Shown piece after piece: positions 8,187 to 15,993 of a stretch of DNA of 64,000 nt (position 1 is the stretch's first letter; every line of letters starts with the position of its first letter). The notes beneath the pieces were generated by a model that was not told where the DNA came from, made no database searches, and worked only from the letters and a program-made list of their open reading frames with translations. The position numbers and the translations under genes are program-made. This stretch comes from Candidatus Riflebacteria bacterium HGW-Riflebacteria-2 (GTDB lineage: Bacteria; Muiribacteriota; Ozemobacteria; Ozemobacterales; Ozemobacteraceae), in assembly GCA_002839435.1 (NCBI GenBank), contig PGYA01000001.1, positions 1 through 64,000 of the forward strand. The letters are read 5' to 3'.

Positions 8187-8666
8187 CTAATTTTCTGATT
8201 TAATGGTGATGGTAGCTGAATCAAGAATTTCTACAATGGCCTCGGGGTCAATGCGATATTCGCTGCCGTATCCGCCAAAAAAGCCATGCACCTCGAGCAG
8301 TCTGAGCGTCAAGCGATTCCATTTAAGGGTTTTACCGGTTTTCTGATCGACGAGATCTACGTCACCCTTTTCAAACAGGCCATCGCCCCAGGGGCTGGGG
8401 ATTTTGCCACGATCGTCACGAACCTTTATCAGATAGCGATTGTCGACAAGCACTTCCTGCTCCATCAGGTCGCTGCCTCGATCAGCCAGATCCTGCAGAC
8501 AGACGGCAATCCTGGCAGTATCGAGATTCAGGCGCTGAATCGTCTGATGATCGGTTTCGAGAATATCGGCAAGCTTGCGGTCGTCGTGGCCAAGAAAACC
8601 CTTGAGGGTCAGAACGCCGGGCCGCATTTTTTCCTGAATCCTGTTGAGTTCTGGAGTCTGCTTCAC
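8187..8666 (-). CDS. Conserved protein of unknown function downstream of nqrF
   Basis: A 159-residue soluble protein that I do not recognise. The middle part contains Leu-Thr-Leu-Lys-Gly-Phe-Leu-Gly-His-Asp and a helix-rich stretch with Asp-His-Gln-Thr-Ile-Gln-Arg-Leu that faintly recalls a DNA-binding helix-turn-helix; the C-terminal half is beta-rich with Gly-Phe-Phe-Gly-Gly-Tyr-Gly. There is no signal peptide, membrane helix or cysteine cluster. I chose GTG at 8666 because a perfect AAAGGAAG box lies six bases upstream and the nqrF stop ends 13 bases before; a longer ATG start at 8711 would overlap nqrF by 32 bases and has no such box. Its place at the end of the NQR operon suggests a linked or regulatory role, not shown by sequence. 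Confidence 0.65.
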   Translation of the reverse strand: MKQTPELNRIQEKMRPGVLTLKGFLGHDDRKLADILETDHQTIQRLNLDTARIAVCLQDLADRGSDLMEQEVLVDNRYLIKVRDDRGKIPSPWGDGLFEKGDVDLVDQKTGKTLKWNRLTLRLLEVHGFFGGYGSEYRIDPEAIVEILDSATITIKSEN

Positions 8667-8679
8667 TGCTTGCTTCCTT

Positions 8680-9780
8680 TCACGAGAACTTATCGTAGTA
8701 AACTCTGTCAACAGACATACCTTTGCCGGTCAGAACTTTGACACAGGCATCGATCATCCCTGGACTGCCACACAGATAGGCCTCTAACTCTTTCATGTCG
8801 CCGTAGTTGCGGGCAACAACCTCAGTGATGATACCCTTCTCGTAAGGGTGGTCGCTGTCATCTTTTGAAAGTGCCGGAACAAACCTGAACCAGGGGTGCT
8901 CCTTCTCGATTGCCTTGAATTCTTCGACATAGTAGAGATCGCGCTGTGATACCGCACCAAAAAAGAAAGTGGCCTTTCTATTACTGATGCCGCGATCGAT
9001 CATATCTAGAATAATGCTGCGAATCGGTGCCAGACCCGACCCTCCGGCGATGCAGACAATCTCGCGATCGCTGTCGCGCAGAAAAAATTCGCCAAACGGC
9101 CCGATCAAACGAGCTTTATCGCCTTCCTTCAGATGTTTGAATACGTAAGTCGTAACCATCCCGTTAGGCACATATCTGATAACCAGCTCAAGCGCCCTGT
9201 TATCAGAAGGCGCTGAGCTTATCGAGTAGGCGCGCGAAGTTTCTTCTTTGACGTCATCATAGGGGTTGCTGAAAAGATTGGCGAACTGCCCGGCCTTGAA
9301 CTTGATCGTTTCGCCCTCGGGCAGCTTGAACCTGAGACCCTTGATATCATGAGTAAAATCGGTAATCGACTCGATAACCGTTTCAAATTCCTTGATACTT
9401 AGGAGTTCTTCGGGCACTTCGATTTTGATGTCGCCTCTGACCTTGACCTGACATGAAAGACGCACGTCAGTCTTCTTCTCTTCGTCGTTCAGATATGGAA
9501 CTTCAGTGGGAAGAAGCGGGCCGCCGCCTTCGATTATGCGACATTTACAGGTGCCGCAGCTGCCGCGACCGCCGCAACCCGAGGGCAAAAACAGCTTCTG
9601 GCTGGCCAGAGAGGTGAGAAGACTGGCGCCACCTTCGACTTTGAAGGTTTTTTCGCCTTTGTTTACATCGATGCTGCATTCACCGTAGTTGGCGAAAAAG
9701 AACTCGGCGACCAGCAGCAGCAGAGTCAGGATGCCACTCAGGGCGCTCAGCACAAGCACAGCTGTAATTATCGGTGTCAT
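8680..9780 (-). CDS. nqrF: NQR complex subunit F (NADH-oxidising flavoprotein)
   Basis: A 366-residue membrane-anchored reductase with the full NqrF layout. It has one N-terminal membrane helix (about 5-28) and a plant-type ferredoxin domain with [2Fe-2S] ligands Cys69, Cys75, Cys78 and Cys110. The ferredoxin-reductase part follows, with the FAD motif Arg183-Ala-Tyr-Ser, Gly-Pro-Phe-Gly-Glu-Phe at 227-232, the NAD-binding Gly-Gly-Ser-Gly-Leu-Ala-Pro-Ile-Arg at 246-254 and a late Cys-Gly-Ser-Pro-Gly. In Na+-NQR this subunit takes electrons from NADH and passes them inward to the membrane subunits, which pump sodium. It ends a B-C-D-E-F gene run and lies 12 bases after nqrE. Its presence marks the complex as NQR-like rather than Rnf, which has no NqrF. 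Confidence 0.93.
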   Translation of the reverse strand: MTPIITAVLVLSALSGILTLLLLVAEFFFANYGECSIDVNKGEKTFKVEGGASLLTSLASQKLFLPSGCGGRGSCGTCKCRIIEGGGPLLPTEVPYLNDEEKKTDVRLSCQVKVRGDIKIEVPEELLSIKEFETVIESITDFTHDIKGLRFKLPEGETIKFKAGQFANLFSNPYDDVKEETSRAYSISSAPSDNRALELVIRYVPNGMVTTYVFKHLKEGDKARLIGPFGEFFLRDSDREIVCIAGGSGLAPIRSIILDMIDRGISNRKATFFFGAVSQRDLYYVEEFKAIEKEHPWFRFVPALSKDDSDHPYEKGIITEVVARNYGDMKELEAYLCGSPGMIDACVKVLTGKGMSVDRVYYDKFS

Positions 9781-9792
9781 AAAACCTGCCTG

Positions 9793-10392
9793 TCAGTTGA
9801 TTCTTACGATACCGGAAAACCCGATAAAGGCCATGGCGATGATGCCGGTGATTACCAGCGCTATGCCGGCGCCTTCGAGTTCAGGAATGACTTTCGACTT
9901 CTTTTCCATACGAGCCCTTATGCCGGCAAGAGCAGCAATGGCCAGAGCCCAGCCGGTGCCCGCGCCAAGACCGTAGGCAATCGATTGCATAAATGTATAT
10001 TGCCGAATTACCAGAAACAGTGCACAACCAAGAATCGCACAGTTAACCGTTATCAGCGGCAAAAAGATGCCCAGCGCCAGATAGAGCAAAGTGCTTACGC
10101 GCTCTATCACCATCTCGATGATCTGAACGAAGGCAGCGATAACCACGATAAAAGCTATATACTGAAGATATTCGAGCTCATAAGGCACCAACAGCTTATG
10201 ATAAACCAGCCAGTTGATCGGCGCTGTGAAGGTCGAAACAAAAATGACCGCGGCACCCAGCCCGAGCGAACTCTTGAGATCTTTGGAAACGGCCAGAAAT
10301 GAGCACATGCCCAGAAAGTTGGTCAGCAGAATATTGTTGGTAGTGATAGCCGCGAAGAAAATGATAAAGGGGTGAACGTTCTGTATGTCCAT
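9793..10392 (-). CDS. nqrE: NQR subunit E / RnfA-type membrane protein
   Basis: With the ATG at 10392 the product is 199 residues, the normal size for NqrE/RnfA, with about six membrane helices. Cys30 (in Gly-Met-Cys-Ser) and Cys118 (in Val-Asn-Cys-Ala) occupy the positions that in NQR, together with two Cys of NqrD, hold an intramembrane [2Fe-2S] cluster. A longer reading from 10491 would overlap nqrD by 97 bases; the inner ATG has an AGAGGTAGGT box directly before it and lies two bases after the nqrD stop, so I prefer it. NqrE and RnfA are homologous and not distinguishable by eye; the neighbouring NqrF favours NqrE. Confidence 0.92.
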   Translation of the reverse strand: MDIQNVHPFIIFFAAITTNNILLTNFLGMCSFLAVSKDLKSSLGLGAAVIFVSTFTAPINWLVYHKLLVPYELEYLQYIAFIVVIAAFVQIIEMVIERVSTLLYLALGIFLPLITVNCAILGCALFLVIRQYTFMQSIAYGLGAGTGWALAIAALAGIRARMEKKSKVIPELEGAGIALVITGIIAMAFIGFSGIVRIN

Positions 10393-10394
10393 AC

Positions 10395-11009
10395 CTACCT
10401 CTTTTCTCGACCGGATTTTAATGCCCGGACGATCCAGATATAGGTGGCCAGGGCAAAAAATCCGCTCGGCGCGATTACCATCATGTTCCACTTTGTCCAG
10501 TCAGCCGGAATCACCTGCATACCAAAAAAAGTGCCAAGACCCAGGGGTTCGCGGATCATCGCGATGGGCAGTAGAACCAGCGAATAGCCGATGCCGGCAC
10601 CAATGCCGTCGAGAATTGAATCGACAGGCTTGTTGGCCATAGCGTAGCCTTCAGTACGCCCCATTACTATGCAGTTGGTTATGATCAGACCGACGTAGGG
10701 GCCAAGTTCGTTGCTTATCTCAGGCAAAAAGGCGTCGAGGACGATTTTGATGAATATAACGTAAGCAGCGATAATCAACACCTGAATGATCATTCGCACC
10801 CGGCGGGGAATAACGTTGCGCATCAGCGACACGGTAAAGCACGACATGACCAGGGTAAATATCAGGCCAAGGCACATTACCAAAGTATTTTTAACCAGGT
10901 TAGTAACAGCGAGAGCCGAGCATATACCCAGAATCTGCCCGATGACGGGGTTTTCTTCCCACAGCATTCGTTTGAGAGCGGCAAAGCCCTTGACCGGACC
11001 CGTATTCAA
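10395..11009 (-). CDS. nqrD: NQR subunit D / RnfE-type membrane protein
   Basis: A 204-residue integral membrane protein with about six helices. It carries Cys30 (Gly-Ile-Cys-Ser-Ala-Leu-Ala-Val-Thr-Asn) and Cys113 (Ile-Thr-Asn-Cys-Ile-Val-Met-Gly-Arg), the paired cysteines that NqrD and NqrE use to hold the membrane [2Fe-2S] cluster. Its start overlaps the nqrC stop by 4 bases, and nqrE follows after two bases. It would relay electrons through the membrane to the FMN on subunit C. The homologous RnfE is the alternative name; operon context supports NqrD. Confidence 0.92.
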   Translation of the reverse strand: MNTGPVKGFAALKRMLWEENPVIGQILGICSALAVTNLVKNTLVMCLGLIFTLVMSCFTVSLMRNVIPRRVRMIIQVLIIAAYVIFIKIVLDAFLPEISNELGPYVGLIITNCIVMGRTEGYAMANKPVDSILDGIGAGIGYSLVLLPIAMIREPLGLGTFFGMQVIPADWTKWNMMVIAPSGFFALATYIWIVRALKSGREKR

Positions 11010-11641
11010 TTGCTGTTACCTCCCTGATTGAGGCTGGCAAAATGAGCCAGCGACCTGTTAACGATTTTTTCAAGAGAACTTGATGTGCCGGTGGCGCCGG
11101 TGATACCATCGACCTCATCGGCACGGGTTACTGTGCCTTCAGCGACCATACGCAGATAAAGTCCATCCGGCCGTTTTGCGGCAAATGACTTGTCTTTGAA
11201 GCGCAGTTTAAACTCAGGTTCGCTTATACGCCCCCCTAGACCAGGCGTTTCGCCATGTTTGGTGAACTCTATGCCCTTTATCTGCATGCTTTGAGCATCA
11301 ACGGCAAGAAATCCGACGATGTTATCCCAGAAACCCTGGCCGGAAAAGGCGAACACAAAGACTTTTTCAGCAGAGTTTTTGCGACGGTAACATTCAAGCG
11401 TAACGTCGCCGGCAAATTTGACCGGCTCAGTCTGATTGGCGAACATAGCCGGTATTTCAGAATCCGCGATTGGGCGGTCGGCCGTTATCAGACCGAACAG
11501 ACCAAGAATTACCCGCTGCCGGGCAACGCTGCGGTTAAGCTCTATGCGATCCTTGAGAGCAGCGTTTATGCCGCTGACCAGAAGGGTAAACAGAGCAGTT
11601 ACGGCAATAGTGAACAGCAGGGTTTTAATCTTTTCGCTCAT
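11006..11641 (-). CDS. nqrC: NQR subunit C / RnfG-type FMN-binding protein
   Basis: A 211-residue protein with one N-terminal membrane helix (about 7-28) and an exported FMN-binding domain. The covalent flavinylation motif is visible as Thr181-Gly-Ala-Thr-Gly-Thr186-Ser, with Thr186 expected to carry FMN through a phosphoester bond made by ApbE; no apbE is in the window. His-Gly-Glu-Thr-Pro-Gly-Leu-Gly-Gly-Arg at 129-138 is characteristic of NqrC/RnfG. It overlaps nqrB and nqrD by 4 bases each, so stoichiometric co-translation is expected. Confidence 0.92.
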   Translation of the reverse strand: MSEKIKTLLFTIAVTALFTLLVSGINAALKDRIELNRSVARQRVILGLFGLITADRPIADSEIPAMFANQTEPVKFAGDVTLECYRRKNSAEKVFVFAFSGQGFWDNIVGFLAVDAQSMQIKGIEFTKHGETPGLGGRISEPEFKLRFKDKSFAAKRPDGLYLRMVAEGTVTRADEVDGITGATGTSSSLEKIVNRSLAHFASLNQGGNSN

Positions 11642-12702
11642 GTGCTGGCCTTTCGCGATTTTTCCCAGTTGGTAACGGCGATTTCGATAAGCGGCCCGAA
11701 TGTATTACCAAGCAGTATGGCAAACATGAAGCCGGCATTGAAAGCCGAAAGACTGCGGATAATCGCTGCCAGAAAGCCGATCAGGATCGAGTAGATCCAG
11801 CGTGCCGTGTTGTTAATCGGCGCTGAGATCGGCTCAGTAACCATAAAAATCGAGGCAAAAAGAGTGCCGCCACCAAAGACATTTACCATATAGCTATTGA
11901 TCAGCGGCAGGGTATCAAGACCCAGCAGGTGAAGAATAAGCTTGGCAACAAAAAGTCCGACCAGCGGCCCGATCAGCAATGGAACGAACAGCACTTTCTG
12001 GTAAAGCAGCCAGGCCAGCGCCAGCAAAAGCAGAATCGCACTGGTTTCGCCGATACAGCCGTTGATATTGCCGACAAACAGGCGACCAAGATCGATTTTT
12101 TCGAAAGCCTGCAACGCCCGGTCAGCTTCAATCTGGTTCTGTGCGCCAAGAGCGTCGCGACGCACCTGATTGAGACGCTTTATTGAGGTCAGTGTCGTCG
12201 CGCTGGTTACAGCATCGATGTTATACATGCTTGAATCGACATCAGCGGTGCGGGTAACTGGAGCATAGGCTGCAAATCCGGCAGCGCCGCCCTGAAAAGG
12301 CACATACCAGCTGGCGGCCAGTGCCGCCGGAAAACTGATATACAAAAAGCAGCGACCGACCATAGCCGGGTTGAAAATGTTCTTGCCGAAGCCGCCAAAA
12401 ACCATTTTGCCGAAAATGATGCAAAAAAAAGCGCCAACGCCTACCATCCAGAATGGCACGTTAGGAGGCGAAATCAGAGCCAGAAGCGCCCCGGTCACCA
12501 GTGCGGCGGCCGAAGCGGGTTTGTTTTCGCGACGGGTAAAGAGATACTCGGCCAGCCAGCAGCAGAACATTGAAAACAGAACATAAAGTGCCGAACGCCA
12601 GCCAAAATTATAAACTGCACCGGTCAGCGGCAGGCTGAGAGCGACGAGCATGTTTATCTGCGGCTTCTGATACTGCACATACTGTTTAAGAAAATTTGAC
12701 AT
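11638..12702 (-). CDS. nqrB: NQR subunit B / RnfD-type membrane protein
   Basis: A 354-residue polytopic protein with about ten membrane helices and the NqrB/RnfD core Gly-Lys-Asn-Ile-Phe-Asn-Pro-Ala-Met-Val-Gly-Arg at 106-117. The likely FMN attachment motif is Ser167-Ala-Thr-Thr-Leu-Thr172, a variant of the family consensus. In Na+-NQR this subunit holds FMN and riboflavin and forms the ion path. It is the first gene of the operon, with a promoter 30-60 bases upstream. The gene before it is an unrelated alpha/beta hydrolase: neither NqrA nor RnfC, which would normally precede it, is present. Confidence 0.92.
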   Translation of the reverse strand: MSNFLKQYVQYQKPQINMLVALSLPLTGAVYNFGWRSALYVLFSMFCCWLAEYLFTRRENKPASAAALVTGALLALISPPNVPFWMVGVGAFFCIIFGKMVFGGFGKNIFNPAMVGRCFLYISFPAALAASWYVPFQGGAAGFAAYAPVTRTADVDSSMYNIDAVTSATTLTSIKRLNQVRRDALGAQNQIEADRALQAFEKIDLGRLFVGNINGCIGETSAILLLLALAWLLYQKVLFVPLLIGPLVGLFVAKLILHLLGLDTLPLINSYMVNVFGGGTLFASIFMVTEPISAPINNTARWIYSILIGFLAAIIRSLSAFNAGFMFAILLGNTFGPLIEIAVTNWEKSRKAST

Positions 12703-12730
12703 GGGGCACCTGTGTTGCTTTTATACTGGC

Positions 12731-12760
12731 ATGATAATTAATAGACTGCGATAAAGTCAA
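12731..12760 (-). promoter_or_regulatory. Promoter of the NQR operon
   Basis: On the minus strand TTGACT and TATCAT are separated by 18 bases, about 30 bases upstream of the nqrB start codon. It lies wholly in the 66-base gap after the hydrolase gene. Confidence 0.6.
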
Positions 12761-12768
12761 ACCCTCGA

Positions 12769-13614
12769 TTAAAGGCTGGCGAACAGGTCATCGAGAGCTT
12801 TCAGACAGTCGAGGGGATGCGACAGATTCAATGAATGGCCGGCATCGGGCAGATGACTGATTTTGACCGCGGGCAGTTTTTCGAGCAGAGCGATCTGGCG
12901 ATCTGGCGCACAGACTTTGTCGGCGTCACCAATCAGAACCTGCACCGGGCATTTGATTTCAGGCAGGCGCTCATGCACCTCTTTCAGACTTTTCAACATG
13001 GCGTTCTTGTCGACAATCATTGCCATCAGAGTCTCAAATCTGGTGTAGCGCGGCATCCAGGTTTCGAGATATTCATCGCTGACCTTGCCGGGCGCAAAAA
13101 CTCGCTCCAGATGCTGTTGCATTTTGGTCTGAGACAGCAGAGGCATTAGAATACCGAGCAAAGTGCCAATAATAGCACCTCTGGCGAGTTCAGGTATTGA
13201 AGATGGCTTTTCGAAAACGTCTTCAGGCGTCAAAAAAGGCGCCAGCATAATGATTCCACGAACCTTTTCGGGAAAGCGTAAAGCGGTTTTGCAGGCGATA
13301 TAGCAGCCCATCGAGTAACCGACAACAACCGCGCGACCATCGCATTTTTTGTCGATCAGTCCGGCATAGACTTCAGTATCAAGCCAAGGATCATTGTTAT
13401 CGTTGATCAGTTCTTCGCTTGCCATGTGACCCGGCCGATCCGGCATATGAAAGCGATATTTTTCGGCGTTAAAACCATCGAGCAAAGAAGCAAAATCCTT
13501 GCGGCTGCCAGGATTGCCATGTAGAAAAAGCACGTTTTCGCCTTTTCCAGCCTCTGACAGCGAAATTCTGGTTTCTTCAATCTCAATGGCCGTAGTCTGT
13601 TCTAAAGCACCCAT
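12769..13614 (-). CDS. Alpha/beta-fold hydrolase
   Basis: A 281-residue cytoplasmic alpha/beta hydrolase. Visible features are the oxyanion strand His32-Gly-Asn-Pro-Gly, the nucleophile elbow Gly99-Tyr-Ser101-Met-Gly, an acid in Leu-Ile-Gly-Asp230-Ala-Asp232 and the catalytic His260 in Asp-Ala-Gly-His-Ser. A lid region (about 130-200) is helical. The family covers esterases, lipases and C-C bond hydrolases, and the substrate cannot be named. Start at 13614 is backed by an AGAGG box six bases upstream. It is followed by the NQR operon but has a separate promoter between, so a functional link is unlikely. Confidence 0.88.
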   Translation of the reverse strand: MGALEQTTAIEIEETRISLSEAGKGENVLFLHGNPGSRKDFASLLDGFNAEKYRFHMPDRPGHMASEELINDNNDPWLDTEVYAGLIDKKCDGRAVVVGYSMGCYIACKTALRFPEKVRGIIMLAPFLTPEDVFEKPSSIPELARGAIIGTLLGILMPLLSQTKMQQHLERVFAPGKVSDEYLETWMPRYTRFETLMAMIVDKNAMLKSLKEVHERLPEIKCPVQVLIGDADKVCAPDRQIALLEKLPAVKISHLPDAGHSLNLSHPLDCLKALDDLFASL

Positions 13615-13770
13615 GTTTTACCTCTGCTTGATTTTTAACAATATTAACACAGGTAACCAGAATGGCTATACTGTTCTTTTTTTGCAACATCAGGTTTTTG
13701 CACGCTGGCTTTATGATTGCAGCCCCAGAAGGTTACCACTATCGCCGGCAAAATTTAGAAGGGGGGGGAT

Positions 13771-13798
13771 TTGAAAATGGGTACATTGCTGGTATAAT
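13771..13798 (+). promoter_or_regulatory. Strong promoter inside the 13.6-14.3 kb spacer
   Basis: TTGAAA, a 16-base spacer and a perfect TATAAT preceded by TG at the extended -10 position. Transcription would start near 13805. No convincing coding region follows; a structured stretch ending in a terminator does. Confidence 0.65.
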
Positions 13799-13804
13799 AA
13801 AAGT

Positions 13805-13955
13805 GGCTGGTGGGTACTTTGTACCGCCGGGGGGACACCCCCTGACCGCGGGACAAAGTGGGAGGTTGAGTGAGTCAGATAGAGCTGTGCAGCCAGATAA
13901 AAGGCTGAAACTGGTTGTTAAACCAGAGCTGAGGCATGGGTCTCAGTTTTTTTTT
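13805..13955 (+). ncRNA. Candidate structured small RNA (about 150 nt)
   Basis: Between the promoter at 13771-13798 and a T9 terminator lie about 150 bases that fold into hairpins in series. A long hairpin at 13816-13859 has ACTTTGT/ACAAAGT outer, CCGC/GCGG middle and GGGGG/CCCCC inner pairs. It is followed by CAGCC/GGCTG (13890-13907) and CTGGTT/AACCAG (13911-13926). No signature of 6S RNA, SRP RNA, tmRNA, RNase P or a known riboswitch was recognised. An ORF crossing the region (13662-14036) has no sensible protein features. The call rests on promoter, structure and terminator lying in the right order and spacing. Confidence 0.5.
13927..13955 (+). terminator. Terminator of the candidate small RNA
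   Basis: Stem of about seven pairs (AGCTGAG with CTCAGTT, one G-U pair), eight-base loop, then nine T. Confidence 0.6.
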
Positions 13956-13982
13956 GCGCGTTTTACCAGGACTGACAGTATA

Positions 13983-14105
13983 TCAGAGGACTTCGTTTCT
14001 GAATATGCAGGATTCAGGCGCACAGGGCGATTTTAATATGGCGAATCTTCTGCAGGTCTTGCATTCTGGCTGAAGGGCGTGTTGTATACTTTTTTCCCGT
14101 TTCAT
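13983..14105 (-). CDS. Small Cys-rich protein of 40 residues
   Basis: A short ORF on the minus strand (begins MKREKSIQHALQ). Its ATG at 14105 is preceded by GAGGAGG with a five-base gap, among the best ribosome binding sites in the window. The product is basic and holds Cys-Lys-Thr-Cys followed later by Cys-Ala-Pro-Glu-Ser-Cys, a two-pair pattern that could bind zinc. I know no family for it. A longer reading from 14165 adds 20 residues but lacks such a site. Isolated in a gene-poor stretch, convergent with the candidate small RNA. Confidence 0.45.
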   Translation of the reverse strand: MKREKSIQHALQPECKTCRRFAILKSPCAPESCIFRNEVL

Positions 14106-14340
14106 TCTAGCCTCCTCAAAATAGATTCTACTATTACTATCGGCATTCTTTCTCTTAGTCTTCAATATTCACCACCTTAAAAAAGATTGCGCGCCGAGTA
14201 TATATGAAAAGCGGCCTGATTTCCAGAGTCTTTTGCGACGGCAATGTAGTCTCTCTGGGGTGGCGGAAATGGCGATAGAGGGAGGGTAGAGGTATAGCGA
14301 TTACGAACATGAGCATGAGCGCGAGCAAGAAAGAAGAGGG
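14106..14340. other. Non-coding stretch between prfC and the small ORF
   Basis: No gene seen. Near the prfC end a degenerate hexamer array occurs (GAACAT, GAGCAT, GAGCGC, GAGCAA, GAAAGA at 14305-14334), reading through low-complexity purine-rich DNA. The rest shows no clear structure. Confidence 0.5.
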
Positions 14341-15927
14341 CTAGACGTGTTCGCGGGTTTCGTGGAACTCGATTTCAGGCCATTCTTTGATGATGTAATT
14401 GAGTCGCCATTTGTCTGGAGCCATGAAAGTAAGAGCTTCGGCCGTATCGTAAGCGAGGCTGGGCTTGTAGCGCCGGATGAATTCGTTGAGTTTTGTCTCG
14501 TCGCGGCTGGTAATCCAACGGGCGGTCGAGCAATCGATGCTTTCATATATCGCATCTACTGAGTATTCTTCTTTCAGGCGCGACATGGTGACGTCGAACT
14601 GGAGAACACCGACAGCGCCGAGGATGTACTCATTGCCTATCAACGGCCTGAAGACCTGAACGGCACCTTCTTCTGAGAGCTGCAGCAGACCTTTCTGCAG
14701 CTGTTTGAGCTTTAAAGGGTTCTTCAGGATAACGCGCTTGAAAATTTCGGGCGAAAAATTTGGAATTCCCGTGAATTTAAGTGGTTCCTTGAGAGTAAAG
14801 GTGTCGCCAATTTTTATCGTACCACGGTTGTGAATTCCGATAATGTCACCGGGAAAAGCTTCTTCGATGTTCTGGCGATCCTGGGCCATGAAAATTGTGG
14901 CGTTGGCGAAGGTAATTTCCTTGCCGAGTCGATGATGCATGACTTTCATGCCACGCGTAAACTTGCCGGAACAGATGCGAACAAAGGCAATACGGTCGCG
15001 GTGGGCTGGATCCATGTTGGCCTGAATCTTGAAGGCAAAGCCGGTGAAATCAGGTTCATAAGGCGATACGACGCGTGTCTCAGTCGGGCGCGGAGTTGGC
15101 GGCGGCGACAGTTCGACAAAGGCTTCGAGCAGCTCCTGCACGCCAAAGTTGTTAAGGGCACTGCCAAAGAAAACCGGCGTCTGGTTGCCGCGCAGATAAT
15201 GCTCGTGATCGAAGGGAGCAGCCGCACCCTGTAACAGTTCAAGATCGTCGCGTAACTCCTGAGCCTGAAAACCGAGCAGGTCGTCAAGTCGCTTATCGGC
15301 AAGGTCATCGATAATTATCGTATCCTGCGGGCGGCGGGCTTCACCGGCCCTGAAAAGAACGAGCTGCTTTTTGTACATGTTGTAGACGCCGCGAAAAGTC
15401 TTGCCCATGCCGATTGGCCATGACATTGGCGCACATTCTATCTGCAGTTTGTCTTCGATTTCCTGCAACAGATCGAGCGGCATGCGGCCTTCGCGGTCGA
15501 GTTTATTGATAAAGGTCATGATCGGCGTATTACGCATACGGCAGATGGTCATGAGCTTTTCGGTCTGGGTTTCGACACCCTTGACGCTGTCGATAACCAT
15601 AAGCGCGCTGTCAACCGCGGTCAAAACGCGATAAGTGTCTTCAGAAAAGTCCTGATGACCAGGGGTGTCGAGCAGGTTGATCTCGTGATCGGCATAGTCG
15701 AACTTCATAACTGAAGTGGTAACTGAAATACCGCGTTCCTGCTCGATTTTCATCCAGTCGCTGGTGGCGTGACGATCGGCTTTGCGGGCTTTGATGGCGC
15801 CCGCCATCTGAATAGCGCCGCCAAAAAGCAGAAGTTTTTCAGTAAGGGTAGTTTTGCCGGCGTCAGGATGGCTGATAATGCCAAAACAACGGCGGCGGTC
15901 GATTTCTTTTTTCATCATGTTCTGCAT
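14341..15927 (-). CDS. prfC: Peptide chain release factor 3
   Basis: A 528-residue translational GTPase with RF3 features. The G1 loop is Ser-His-Pro-Asp-Ala-Gly-Lys-Thr-Thr (about 19-27), then Gly-Ile-Ser-Val-Thr-Thr in switch I, Asp-Thr-Pro-Gly-His in G3 and Asn-Lys-Leu-Asp in G4. The early inserts ([11 protein letters not shown]) are typical of RF3 and not of EF-G. The length is normal. RF3 removes RF1/RF2 from the ribosome after peptide release in a GTP-dependent step. Start ATG at 15927 has AGGTGAG just upstream; Met4 or Met5 are possible alternatives. Transcribed alone from a near-consensus promoter. Confidence 0.96.
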   Translation of the reverse strand: MQNMMKKEIDRRRCFGIISHPDAGKTTLTEKLLLFGGAIQMAGAIKARKADRHATSDWMKIEQERGISVTTSVMKFDYADHEINLLDTPGHQDFSEDTYRVLTAVDSALMVIDSVKGVETQTEKLMTICRMRNTPIMTFINKLDREGRMPLDLLQEIEDKLQIECAPMSWPIGMGKTFRGVYNMYKKQLVLFRAGEARRPQDTIIIDDLADKRLDDLLGFQAQELRDDLELLQGAAAPFDHEHYLRGNQTPVFFGSALNNFGVQELLEAFVELSPPPTPRPTETRVVSPYEPDFTGFAFKIQANMDPAHRDRIAFVRICSGKFTRGMKVMHHRLGKEITFANATIFMAQDRQNIEEAFPGDIIGIHNRGTIKIGDTFTLKEPLKFTGIPNFSPEIFKRVILKNPLKLKQLQKGLLQLSEEGAVQVFRPLIGNEYILGAVGVLQFDVTMSRLKEEYSVDAIYESIDCSTARWITSRDETKLNEFIRRYKPSLAYDTAEALTFMAPDKWRLNYIIKEWPEIEFHETREHV

Positions 15928-15962
15928 AGCTCACCTGCAATAACTGGTTTAGTGGGCTGATG

Positions 15963-15991
15963 ACTATACAGTAAAAGAGCGACCGGGTCAA
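15963..15991 (-). promoter_or_regulatory. Promoter of prfC
   Basis: On the minus strand TTGACC, 17-base spacer, TATAGT. The predicted start lies about 30 bases before the prfC ATG. It directly follows the stop of the upstream gene at 15994. Confidence 0.65.
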
Positions 15992-15993
15992 TA

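Noticed and set aside
10393..10491. N-terminal extension of NqrE
   Set aside because: It would overlap nqrD by 97 bases; the inner ATG has a strong ribosome box and gives the normal length.
13805..13955. Known small RNAs (6S, SRP RNA, tmRNA, RNase P RNA, c-di-GMP riboswitch)
   Set aside because: The order of hairpins does not fit the long-duplex 6S form, the GGAA-loop SRP signature is missing, and no conserved riboswitch core was found.
13662..14036. 124-codon ORF on the plus strand in the 13.6-14.3 kb spacer
   Set aside because: The translation has no domain-like features, crosses a strong promoter, a GC hairpin and a T9 terminator, and lacks a ribosome site. The candidate RNA explains the region better.
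14305..14334. CRISPR or a true tandem-repeat array
   Set aside because: Only four to five degenerate hexamers, with no spacers and no cas genes.
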